NCBI GenBank assembly: GCA_964493075.1
Contig: CAZBNU010000265.1
Span: forward strand, 1 to 5,205
From: SLFT01 sp964493075
Lineage (GTDB): Bacteria > Hydrogenedentota > Hydrogenedentia > Hydrogenedentales > CAITNO01
DNA: 5,205 nucleotides
Reading direction: 5' to 3'
Below are positions 1-4,953 of the stretch, in pieces (positions within the stretch are counted from its first letter, which is position 1; every line of letters begins with the position of its first letter). Made by a program: the position numbers and the translations under genes. Below the pieces are notes generated by a model. The model ran no database searches. It saw only the letters and a list, made by a program, of their open reading frames with translations, and was not told the origin of the DNA.

Positions 1-1
1 A

Positions 2-574
2 CTACCTTGCAAGACAAGTATCCTCTTTATTCTGAGCGCACTCCCGATTTTCTGTTGTCTCTGCAGGAGAAGCCACCTCAAGGATAGGGCGTTTCTCCGT
101 TGCTTTTTTGGGTAGTTTCTTGGCGCTCATTTGGACTATAGTTACCAGATTGTGTACGGCTTCAGAGAAAAAGCGGCTCACACCCTCAAAAATTCCGTCA
201 TCTTTATGTGCCAATGTTGCCAGGTGTTCAAGATGCTTTTTAATCTCGAAAGCGTGGAACTTAACCGCCTCCACAGCGTTCATCTCTGGATGGAAAGTCA
301 CGGTTACGCACAGGTCCAGCGCCTTCGCATAATCCACAAGATCACTGACCTTGATCGAATCGGCGCCGGAACTTTCCAGTTTCGAGATGCGGCTCTGGGT
401 GCAGCCGATACGATCGGCCATTTCCTTTTGCGTAACACCGTTTGAACAGCGCAAATTAAAAAGCGCATTCGCCAGGATTCTGTTGGCGGCTTCCTTCTCG
501 AAATTCTCGGCAAATGCCTTGTCGCCCGCGAGGTTCTTCACCATTTCTGAAACTGATTTGTATGTCTTGGCCAT
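2..574 (-). CDS. HigA-like XRE-family antitoxin / DNA-binding regulator with long C-terminal extension
   Basis: This is a complete 190-residue protein starting at ATG 574 and ending at TAG (2-4). A Cro/C1-type helix-turn-helix lies at about residues 35-90. Its second helix is about 48-57 (TQKEMADRIG) and its recognition helix about 59-68 (TQSRISKLES), the classic XRE pattern. The gene starts 4 nt after the toxin stop, and its Shine-Dalgarno (GAGAGGA on the minus strand) lies inside the last codons of the toxin gene, so the two are probably translationally coupled. By family knowledge, such antitoxins bind the RelE-type toxin and repress their own operon. The protein is long for this class (HigA is typically about 100 residues). 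Residues about 98-155 look helical and amphipathic, and about 156-190 are polar, charged and probably disordered. The role of this tail is unknown. The antitoxin assignment rests on the HTH fold and the toxin neighbour. Confidence 0.85.
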   Translation of the reverse strand: MAKTYKSVSEMVKNLAGDKAFAENFEKEAANRILANALFNLRCSNGVTQKEMADRIGCTQSRISKLESSGADSIKVSDLVDYAKALDLCVTVTFHPEMNAVEAVKFHAFEIKKHLEHLATLAHKDDGIFEGVSRFFSEAVHNLVTIVQMSAKKLPKKATEKRPILEVASPAETTENRECAQNKEDTCLAR

Positions 575-578
575 GTTT

Positions 579-935
579 CTATCCTCTCTTCAGCGTTGCC
601 ATGAATTTCCTGCAATCCAGGAGGTCTCGTTGCTGAGAGTCCTTGTCTCCAATAGTAATCAAATGTACCGTGGTGCTCGTGACAACAACATAAATGTAAA
701 GCCGTGTGGCGCGCAGCCGTCCTGGAGAGCCGCTCTCATCAATGGCAACAACACCCTGAGGTTCATTGTGAATATATCCAGCCTTCAACTGACCGGGCAG
801 CAGACCCGACTGTAGCGCCCCGAAATACTTGTTCAAATTCTGAAGCGTGGCAAGGGTGGCCTGCCTGTTTTTCTTATGATAACGCTTAAATTTTCCAGCG
901 TATATCGCTGATTCTTTCAACACCCAATCAGACAC
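579..935 (-). CDS. RelE/HigB-type toxin (Gp49-like, type II toxin-antitoxin)
   Basis: This is a complete 118-residue basic protein that resembles the RelE/ParE superfamily, HigB/Gp49-like branch. Recognisable family-like segments are an N-terminal helix rich in Lys/Arg (residues 15-25, KFKRYHKKNRQ), a central KAGYIH...GVVAID strand region (51-66), an Arg-rich strand (RLRATRLYIYV, 73-83) and the C-terminal HLITIGDKDSQQRDLLDCRKF (91-111). Family members are usually ribosome-dependent mRNA endonucleases that stop translation, but the catalytic residues cannot be assigned by eye. The start is GTG at 935, chosen because a near-perfect AAGGAGG (minus strand) lies 8 nt upstream. The toxin gene comes first and the antitoxin follows after 4 nt, the order typical of higBA rather than relBE. 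Transcription probably starts from the promoter at 980-1008. No frameshift or premature stop is seen, so the module looks intact. Confidence 0.85.
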   Translation of the reverse strand: MSDWVLKESAIYAGKFKRYHKKNRQATLATLQNLNKYFGALQSGLLPGQLKAGYIHNEPQGVVAIDESGSPGRLRATRLYIYVVVTSTTVHLITIGDKDSQQRDLLDCRKFMATLKRG

Positions 936-950
936 GCGATATTCCTCCTT

Positions 951-998
951 GGAATATATTTATTAGAAATAACGATTCTATTATATATAAATTATTCC
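951..998. promoter_or_regulatory. Imperfect inverted repeat, likely operator of the toxin-antitoxin operon
   Basis: The outer arms GGAATA (951-956) and TATTCC (993-998) match perfectly. The inner arms TAGAA (964-968) and TTCTA (976-980) match around a 7-nt centre. The AT-rich sequence between them is also roughly symmetric, with slightly different arm lengths. The repeat covers the -10 element and predicted transcription start of the toxin gene and ends close to its Shine-Dalgarno. Autorepression by the HTH antitoxin, alone or with toxin, is the rule for this class, so this is the natural binding site. The symmetry is seen; the binding is inferred. Confidence 0.55.
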
Positions 999-1008
999 AT
1001 CATGGCAA
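980..1008 (-). promoter_or_regulatory. Sigma-70-type promoter of the toxin-antitoxin operon
   Basis: On the minus strand the -35 is TTGCCA (1003-1008, 5 of 6 consensus bases) and the -10 is a perfect TATAAT (980-985), separated by exactly 17 bp. Transcription would start near 973, giving a leader of about 38 nt before the GTG start at 935. The near-consensus promoter overlapping the inverted repeat at 951-998 suits a strong, autorepressed TA operon. Confidence 0.8.
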
Positions 1009-1061
1009 TATTTTACACCAAGAAGTATTTTGGAACAAGAAAGGTAATGTTAAACGATTTG

Positions 1062-1097
1062 GATTTCGACATATACTTTGTGCAATACGTCGAAATC
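1062..1097. repeat. Inverted repeat with 9-bp perfect arms, function unknown
   Basis: The arms GATTTCGAC (1062-1070) and GTCGAAATC (1089-1097) are perfectly complementary across an 18-nt spacer. The repeat lies between the katG terminator and the toxin promoter. On neither strand is it followed by a T-run, so it does not look like an intrinsic terminator. A second, smaller inverted repeat lies nearby: GTAGTT (1134-1139) and AACTAC (1143-1148). It could be a protein-binding site or a remnant of an inserted element; nothing further can be said. Confidence 0.5.
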
Positions 1098-1161
1098 GTC
1101 AAAAAATAACGATCGTATGAGTCGTATTTTTGAGTAGTTACGAACTACCTTCTTAACAGCC

Positions 1162-1197
1162 AAAAAAAGCATCCCCCGGCAGAGACGGGGGATGCTT
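1162..1197 (-). terminator. Rho-independent terminator of katG
   Basis: An 11-bp perfect stem, AAGCATCCCCC (1167-1177) with GGGGGATGCTT (1187-1197), closes a 9-nt loop. On the minus strand it runs into seven consecutive T (1162-1168, the last two shared with the stem). It begins 22 nt after the katG stop codon. There is no T-run on the plus-strand side, so it works in one direction and separates katG from the TA operon. Confidence 0.93.
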
Positions 1198-1218
1198 GCG
1201 CTGTTTGAACCACAACGA

Positions 1219-3414
1219 TCAGTTAAGGTCAAAGCGGTCAAGGTTCATGACTTTGTTCCATACTGCCACGAAGTCGTTCAAAAACTTCTCCTGGGCGTCT
1301 GCACAGGCGTAGACTTCCGCGATGGCGCGGAGTTGGGAGTTGGAACCGAAGACGAGGTCAATGCGGGTGGCGGTCCACTTGCGCTCACCCGTCTTGCGGT
1401 CGCTGCCTTCGAAGACATCTTTGTCGTCTGCGGTAGGTTTCCAGGCTGTGCCCATGTCGAGGAGATTCACGAAGAAGTCGTTGGTCAGCGCTTCAGGCTG
1501 CTTGGTGAACACGCCGTGCGCGGACTGCCCGTAGTTGGCGTTCAGTACACGCAACCCACCCAGCAACACCGTCATCTCCGGCGCGGTCAGCGTCAGCAGT
1601 TGCGCGCGGTCAACGAGCAGTTCCTCATCGGACACAGAGAACTTGGCCTTGCGATAGTTGCGGAACCCGTCAGCTGCCGGTTTCAACACGGCGAAGGCCT
1701 CCACATCGGTCTGCTCCTGCGAGGCATCCATGCGTCCCGGCGCGAAGGGAACGGTTACGGTGTGGCCAGCATTTTTGGCAGCCTGTTCAACCCCCGCGCA
1801 GCCTGCCAGCACAATCAGGTCAGCAAGGGAGACTTTCTTCCCGCCGGACTGGGCGTTGTTGAATTCTTGCTGGATGCCTTCGAGAACTGCCAGCACCTTC
1901 TGGAGTTTTTCCGGTTCGTTGACTTCCCAATCTTTCTGCGGGGCAAGGCGTATACGCGCACCGTTGGCGCCGCCGCGATTGTCCGAACCGCGGAAGGTGG
2001 ACGCGGATGCCCACGCTGTGGCGACCAGTTGGGAAACGGAAAGTCCCGAAGCCAGTACCTTCGCCTTGAGGTCGGCCACGTCTTTCTCATCAATCAGTTC
2101 ATGATCAACCGCAGGTATCGGGTCTTGCCAGAGCAAATCTTCTTCCGGAACCTCCGGGCCTATATAGCGCGAACGGGGGCCCATGTCGCGGTGGGTCAGT
2201 TTGAACCAGGCACGGGCAAAGGCATCTTCGAATTCCTGCGGATTTTCAAGGAACCGTTTCGCAATGGGTGCAAACCCCGGATCGTAGCGAAGCGACAGGT
2301 CTGCCGTGGTCATCATGGGCCGGTGCTTCTTGGATGGGTCATGGGCGTCAACGATCATGTCCTCTTCTTCCACATCCTTGGCATACCACTGGTTTGCACC
2401 AGCCGGACTCTTCACAAGTTCCCAGTCGTATTTGAAGAGCACCTTGAGATAGCCCATGTCCCATTTAATCGGATTCGGCTTCCACGCACCTTCAATGCCG
2501 CTGCTGATAGTATCGCCTGCCTTGCCGCAACCGAAGTTGCTTTTCCAGCCCAAGCCCTGTTCTTCAATGGGAGCGGCTTCAGGTTCGGGACCCACGTGTT
2601 TGGCGTCGCCTGCACCGTGGCATTTGCCGAAGGTGTGTCCGCCAGCAACCAGCGCGACGGTTTCTTCGTCGTTCATGGCCATGCGCAAAAAAGTATCCCG
2701 CACATCTACACCTGAAGCAACAGGATCGGGATTGCCATTTGGCCCTTCCGGGTTCACATAAATCAGCCCCATCTGCACGGCTGCTAACGGATTCTCAAGG
2801 TCCCGTTCGCCGGAATATCGTTTGTCGCCAAGCCACTCACTTTCACTGCCCCAGTAAATATCCTCTTCCGGCTCCCACACATCCGCACGACCCCCGGCAA
2901 ACCCGAAGGTTTTGAATCCCATGGATTCCAGAGCACAGTTACCCGCGAGGATCATCAGGTCCGCCCAGGAAAGTTTTTTGCCGTATTTCTGTTTGATGGG
3001 CCACAGCAGGCGCCGCGCCTTGTCCAGATTCACGTTGTCCGGCCAACTGTTAAGCGGCGCCAGACGCTGGTTGCCGGTGCCCGCGCCGCCACGCCCGTCA
3101 TTCACGCGATACGTACCCGCACTGTGCCACGCCATACGAATGAACAATGGGCCGTAATGGCCATAGTCGGCGGGCCACCAGTCCTGTGAGTCGGTCATCA
3201 GTTTATAGAGGTCCTCCTTGACGGCTTTCAGGTCAAGTTTCTTGAATTCCTCGGCGTAATCAAACCCTGCGCCCATAGGGTTGCTTTTGCAGGTGTGCTG
3301 ATGGAGAATTTTGAGATTCACCTGATTCGGCCACCAATCCCGGTTCGACGTACCGCCTCCGGCAACGGACTTTGCAGTCATCCCGGTCACTGGACATTTG
3401 CTCTCATTGCTCAT
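1219..3414 (-). CDS. katG: Catalase-peroxidase KatG
   Basis: This 731-residue bifunctional haem enzyme converts H2O2 to water and oxygen and also acts as a broad peroxidase. The length is normal for the family (about 720-740). It has the usual duplicated architecture: an N-terminal haem domain to about residue 420 and a C-terminal haem-free domain. Catalytic residues are all present: distal Arg93, Trp96 and His97 in IRMAWHSAG; Asp126; Tyr219 and Met245, which with Trp96 form the covalent Met-Tyr-Trp adduct needed for catalase activity; proximal His260 in GGHTFGK, Trp311 and Asp372; and mobile Arg409 in HRDMGP. Ser305 corresponds to the isoniazid-relevant Ser315 of the M. tuberculosis enzyme. 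No signal peptide is seen, so it is probably cytoplasmic. ATG 3414 is preceded on the minus strand by GGAAAGGAAAAC, a purine-rich ribosome site. It appears monocistronic, with a terminator downstream and the nrdR terminator upstream. Confidence 0.98.
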   Translation of the reverse strand: MSNESKCPVTGMTAKSVAGGGTSNRDWWPNQVNLKILHQHTCKSNPMGAGFDYAEEFKKLDLKAVKEDLYKLMTDSQDWWPADYGHYGPLFIRMAWHSAGTYRVNDGRGGAGTGNQRLAPLNSWPDNVNLDKARRLLWPIKQKYGKKLSWADLMILAGNCALESMGFKTFGFAGGRADVWEPEEDIYWGSESEWLGDKRYSGERDLENPLAAVQMGLIYVNPEGPNGNPDPVASGVDVRDTFLRMAMNDEETVALVAGGHTFGKCHGAGDAKHVGPEPEAAPIEEQGLGWKSNFGCGKAGDTISSGIEGAWKPNPIKWDMGYLKVLFKYDWELVKSPAGANQWYAKDVEEEDMIVDAHDPSKKHRPMMTTADLSLRYDPGFAPIAKRFLENPQEFEDAFARAWFKLTHRDMGPRSRYIGPEVPEEDLLWQDPIPAVDHELIDEKDVADLKAKVLASGLSVSQLVATAWASASTFRGSDNRGGANGARIRLAPQKDWEVNEPEKLQKVLAVLEGIQQEFNNAQSGGKKVSLADLIVLAGCAGVEQAAKNAGHTVTVPFAPGRMDASQEQTDVEAFAVLKPAADGFRNYRKAKFSVSDEELLVDRAQLLTLTAPEMTVLLGGLRVLNANYGQSAHGVFTKQPEALTNDFFVNLLDMGTAWKPTADDKDVFEGSDRKTGERKWTATRIDLVFGSNSQLRAIAEVYACADAQEKFLNDFVAVWNKVMNLDRFDLN

Positions 3415-3539
3415 CTTTGTTTTCCTTTCCTTTCAGGTTTTGCCGCCACCGCAGCGCCACACACGCATAGATGTTCAGAAATACAAGTCTATCAATAGCA
3501 GCGGGTAAACACAAACTTGCAGCCCTTGACACCTTTGGA

Positions 3540-3569
3540 ATTATAAACATACACCATTAATTGATGTTT
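3540..3569 (-). promoter_or_regulatory. Probable katG promoter with overlapping inverted repeat
   Basis: On the minus strand a perfect TATAAT (3540-3545) lies about 126 bp upstream of the katG start, but no good -35 sits 16-18 bp before it. The would-be spacer is flanked by an inverted repeat, AAACAT (3545-3550) and ATGTTT (3564-3569), 13 bp apart. A weak -35 with a strong -10 is typical of activator-dependent promoters, and katG is commonly controlled by OxyR, PerR or Fur. None of their consensus sites is convincingly matched here, so the regulator is unknown. Confidence 0.4.
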
Positions 3570-3610
3570 TTAACAACAGATAAGGTGTGATTATTTCTCT
3601 GCCTCGCGGC

Positions 3611-3642
3611 AAAAAAAAGTAGACGCGGCATCTTGCCGCGTC
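3611..3642 (-). terminator. Rho-independent terminator of nrdR
   Basis: A 9-bp perfect GC-rich stem, GACGCGGCA (3622-3630) and TGCCGCGTC (3634-3642), has a 3-nt loop. On the minus strand it is followed by TAC and then eight T (3611-3618). It lies about 96 nt after the nrdR stop codon. An outer 7-bp pairing, CTGCCTC (3599-3605) with GAGGCAG (3651-3657), encloses the whole element, and a second CGCGGC copy (3605-3610) could compete for the 3635-3640 arm. Confidence 0.8.
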
Positions 3643-3690
3643 AGGAGGAAGAGGCAGGGACACCTCTTCTAAATTTAAACAAGGAATTGT

Positions 3691-3720
3691 AGGCTGGGTG
3701 AAGCGTAGCGGAACCCACCT
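3691..3720. repeat. REP-like dispersed palindrome (GGGT...ACCC type)
   Basis: The arms AGGCTGGGT (3691-3699) and ACCCACCT (3713-3720) pair over 8 bp with one bulged C, around the centre GAAGCGTAGCGGA. The form TAGG-TGGGT-n-AGCGnAGCG-n-ACCCACC is one I recognise as a palindrome scattered between genes in many unrelated bacterial genomes. It lies 17 nt beyond the nrdR stop codon, the usual setting for such elements. Confirming it as a repeat requires finding other copies in the same genome. Confidence 0.65.
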
Positions 3721-3737
3721 TTTATGCTACGGAGTTT

Positions 3738-4187
3738 TCAGGTGCGCAGTCCCTTGATTTCCGACATAAACTCGTTGATGTCCCGGAACTGGCGATACAC
3801 AGAGGCAAAACGCACATACGCCACTTCGTCCAGTTGCTTGATGCGCTGCATGACCGCTTCACCCAGGGCGGTGGTGCTGACTTCGTGTTCGCCGCCGTTG
3901 AACAGTTCGCGCTCCACGTCGTTGATGAGGGCATCCACCTGGTCCAGACTTACAGCACGTTTTTCGATGGCCTTCATGATGCCGCTTTTCAGTTTCCAGC
4001 GGTCAAAACTCTCACGACGACCGTCTTTCTTGATCACCATTTGCGCAACTTCCTCAATGCGCTCGTAGGTGGTAAAACGCCTGCCGCAGTTGATGCATTC
4101 CCGGCGGCGGCGTGTTGCCTCTCCGTCCTTGGAAACACGTGAATCAACGACTTTGCTGTCTTGATAGCCACAAAAGGGACAACGCAT
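3738..4187 (-). CDS. nrdR: Transcriptional repressor NrdR
   Basis: This 149-residue regulator has the typical family length. It senses ATP/dATP and represses ribonucleotide reductase genes by binding paired NrdR boxes. An N-terminal zinc ribbon shows all four ligands, Cys3, Cys6, Cys31 and Cys34 (MRCPFCG...CINCG), with the basic stretch TRRRRE (25-30). The ATP-cone nucleotide-binding domain follows at about 49-139, with the characteristic VIKKDGRRESFD at 51-62. ATG 4187 gives the canonical MRCPFCG N-terminus and is preceded by AGGAA (4197-4201) at 9 nt. It lies 112 nt after rsmD on the same strand without a terminator between them, so it may be read through from rsmD as well as from its own promoter. 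That promoter carries two NrdR-box matches, pointing to autoregulation. No ribonucleotide reductase gene is in the window; its targets lie elsewhere. Confidence 0.97.
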   Translation of the reverse strand: MRCPFCGYQDSKVVDSRVSKDGEATRRRRECINCGRRFTTYERIEEVAQMVIKKDGRRESFDRWKLKSGIMKAIEKRAVSLDQVDALINDVERELFNGGEHEVSTTALGEAVMQRIKQLDEVAYVRFASVYRQFRDINEFMSEIKGLRT

Positions 4188-4210
4188 AGTATCGCATTCC
4201 TGATGTTGTA

Positions 4211-4248
4211 TTGTTTTCTAAACCGACCCTATATCGGCGAGAAAACAA
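4211..4248 (-). other. Stem-loop in the nrdR mRNA leader
   Basis: TTGTTTTCT (4211-4219) and AGAAAACAA (4240-4248) are perfectly complementary over 9 bp. Inside them CCGA (4223-4226) and TCGG (4234-4237) can extend the hairpin. It would form in the nrdR leader about 9 nt upstream of the Shine-Dalgarno and shares bases with NrdR box 1. There is no T-run after it, so it is not a standard attenuator. A role in mRNA stability or translation is speculative. Confidence 0.45.
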
Positions 4249-4258
4249 CATATTGTGT
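4243..4258. promoter_or_regulatory. NrdR box 1 (downstream operator of nrdR)
   Basis: The 16-mer AAACAACATATTGTGT matches the NrdR-box consensus acaCwAtATaTwGtgt at 14 of 16 positions by hand count. It lies about 10-25 nt downstream of the predicted nrdR transcription start and is exactly 42 bp, four helical turns, from box 2. Confidence 0.7.
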
Positions 4259-4274
4259 TATCTACTGTAGCAAT

Positions 4275-4303
4275 AGCATAACACATACTATATCCTGTGT
4301 CAA
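4275..4303 (-). promoter_or_regulatory. nrdR promoter overlapping the rsmD stop codon
   Basis: On the minus strand the -35 is a perfect TTGACA (4298-4303) and the -10 is TATGCT (4275-4280, 4 of 6), with the ideal 17-bp spacer. The rsmD stop codon TGA (4300-4302) is part of the -35 hexamer. Predicted transcription start is near 4268, giving a leader of about 80 nt. NrdR box 2 fills the spacer and reaches the -35. Confidence 0.7.
4285..4300. promoter_or_regulatory. NrdR box 2 (core-promoter operator of nrdR)
   Basis: The 16-mer ATACTATATCCTGTGT matches the NrdR-box consensus at 13 of 16 positions. It lies between and partly over the -35 and -10 of the nrdR promoter, so bound NrdR would block RNA polymerase. 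Together with box 1 it forms the paired arrangement NrdR is known to need. Confidence 0.65.
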
Positions 4304-4836
4304 GAAAAGAATGTCAGCGCGGTGTCTCCATAACGGCGACTTTGGGATTGACATAGGGCAGCGACCTTTTCGGGTAGCGGCGTTTTACTGGATGTTTCCA
4401 GAATTACCATACTGTCAGGTCCTGTGTATCCATGTTCTATCAGGCTAAGCAGCAAGGGTTTGTAGTCCACAAAGGCGTAAGGTGGGTCGGCAAACAGGAT
4501 ATCAAATGGTTGCGGCTGACGGGACAGCCCCTGGGGAATAGATGCACGGAGCAGGCAGCCATCCACCGAAAGCCTGCACAATTCCAGGTTGCGACGGGTA
4601 AGCTGCAGTGCGGCGTTGTCATGATCAATAAAGGTGCAATGCCGTGCGCCGCGACTTAAGGCCTCAATGCCGTTAGCGCCACTGCCGCAGAACAAGTCCA
4701 GGAAACGCGCCCCTTCAATACGAGGCATCAGTATATTGAACAGATTCTCGCGCACCCGATCGCTTGTAGGGCGAATGTCCCGGTTATCCGGCGCAAATAA
4801 GCGCCGTCCTTTTGCTGTTCCTGCAATAATTCTCAT
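4300..4836 (-). CDS. rsmD: 16S rRNA (guanine(966)-N2)-methyltransferase RsmD
   Basis: This enzyme transfers a methyl group from S-adenosylmethionine to the N2 of G966 in 16S rRNA during 30S assembly. From ATG 4836 the protein has 178 residues, slightly shorter than E. coli RsmD (about 198). The N-terminus MRIIAGTAKGRRL and RPTSDRVRENLFNIL (22-36) are family signatures. The Rossmann-fold SAM site is FLDLFCGSGANGIEALSRGA (45-64), with the acidic DHD (71-73) after strand 2, and the catalytic N6/N2-methylase motif is DPPY (117-120). An upstream in-frame ATG at 4923 would add 29 residues rich in Gly-His-Lys-Gly, but these come from a short DNA repeat. The 4836 start matches the family and has GAAGG 10 nt upstream, so it is preferred. 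No terminator separates it from nrdR. Confidence 0.95.
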   Translation of the reverse strand: MRIIAGTAKGRRLFAPDNRDIRPTSDRVRENLFNILMPRIEGARFLDLFCGSGANGIEALSRGARHCTFIDHDNAALQLTRRNLELCRLSVDGCLLRASIPQGLSRQPQPFDILFADPPYAFVDYKPLLLSLIEHGYTGPDSMVILETSSKTPLPEKVAALCQSQSRRYGDTALTFFS

Positions 4837-4854
4837 GATTATATAACCTTCACC

Positions 4855-4881
4855 CTTACGTCCCTTATGTCCTTTATGTCC
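4855..4881. repeat. Three tandem 9-bp repeats (GGACATAAR) in the rsmD leader
   Basis: On the minus strand the units are GGACATAAA (4873-4881), GGACATAAG (4864-4872) and GGACGTAAG (4855-4863). Read in the rsmD frame they would encode a collagen-like Gly-His-Lys-Gly-type string, the reason an over-long start is predicted. Similar short G-rich repeats occur near genes in some large environmental genomes. Number variation could change the distance between the promoter and the rsmD start. Confidence 0.75.
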
Positions 4882-4902
4882 CTCGCCCCTTTTTTCGCCC
4901 AA

Positions 4903-4933
4903 ACTATAACACGAAAGTGACAAAAATTGTCAC
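4903..4933 (-). promoter_or_regulatory. Possible rsmD promoter
   Basis: On the minus strand there is a -10-like TATAGT (4903-4908) and a -35-like GTGACA (4928-4933, 5 of 6) with a longish 19-bp spacer, or 18 bp if TTATAG is used. The -35 falls in the left palindrome of the tandem pair, so a protein bound there for the pilin gene could also affect rsmD. The spacing makes this call weak. Confidence 0.35.
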
Positions 4934-4953
4934 TTAACGACAAATTTTGTCAC
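4917..4953. promoter_or_regulatory. Two tandem palindromes, likely enhancer (UAS) of the sigma-54 pilin promoter
   Basis: GTGACAAAAATTGTCAC (4917-4933) has perfect 7-bp arms around 3 nt. GACAAATTTTGTC (4939-4951) has 6-bp arms around 1 nt. As direct repeats, GACAAAAATTGTCAC and GACAAATTTTGTCAC differ at two positions and lie exactly 20 bp apart, so both are on the same DNA face. They are centred about 137 and 117 bp upstream of the predicted pilin start site, the normal range for a bacterial enhancer-binding protein such as PilR or NtrC-type activators. The symmetry is seen; the activator is inferred. Confidence 0.65.

Larger units (their letters stand above)
3415..3737. other. Intergenic region between katG and nrdR
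   Basis: This 323-nt stretch has no convincing gene. Reading from nrdR towards katG, it holds a REP-like palindrome (3691-3720), the nrdR terminator (3611-3642), then an AT-rich probable promoter region for katG (about 3540-3576) and a leader of over 100 nt. A small near-palindrome, CTATCAATAG (3489-3498), lies in the leader. It recalls OxyR half-site letters (ATAG/CTAT) but has the wrong spacing for an OxyR site. Confidence 0.7.

Noticed and set aside
1050..1241. A 63-codon minus-strand frame spanning the katG stop and terminator
   Set aside because: It runs through the terminator hairpin and into the 3' end of katG in another frame, with no family resemblance.
1192..2715. A 507-codon open frame on the plus strand opposite katG
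   Set aside because: It is the antisense shadow of a clear katG gene, overlaps its terminator and most of its coding region, and has no recognisable domain. Long antisense frames are common opposite codon-biased genes.
3489..3498. CTATCAATAG as an OxyR site in the katG leader
   Set aside because: OxyR half sites (ATAG/CTAT) need 7-bp spacing in a longer four-part array. Here the spacing is 2 bp and no further half sites are in register.
3295..3498. Plus-strand 67-codon frame across the katG start
   Set aside because: It overlaps the katG start on the opposite strand and lacks a ribosome site or recognisable product.
4837..4923. Extended N-terminus of RsmD from ATG 4923
   Set aside because: The added 29 residues are encoded by short DNA repeats. 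The family N-terminus MRIIAG starts at 4836 and has its own ribosome site.
4917..4953. The tandem palindromes as a small CRISPR array or attachment site
   Set aside because: There are only two units, with a 20-bp period and no spacer-sized gaps. The position relative to the sigma-54 promoter explains them better as protein-binding sites.
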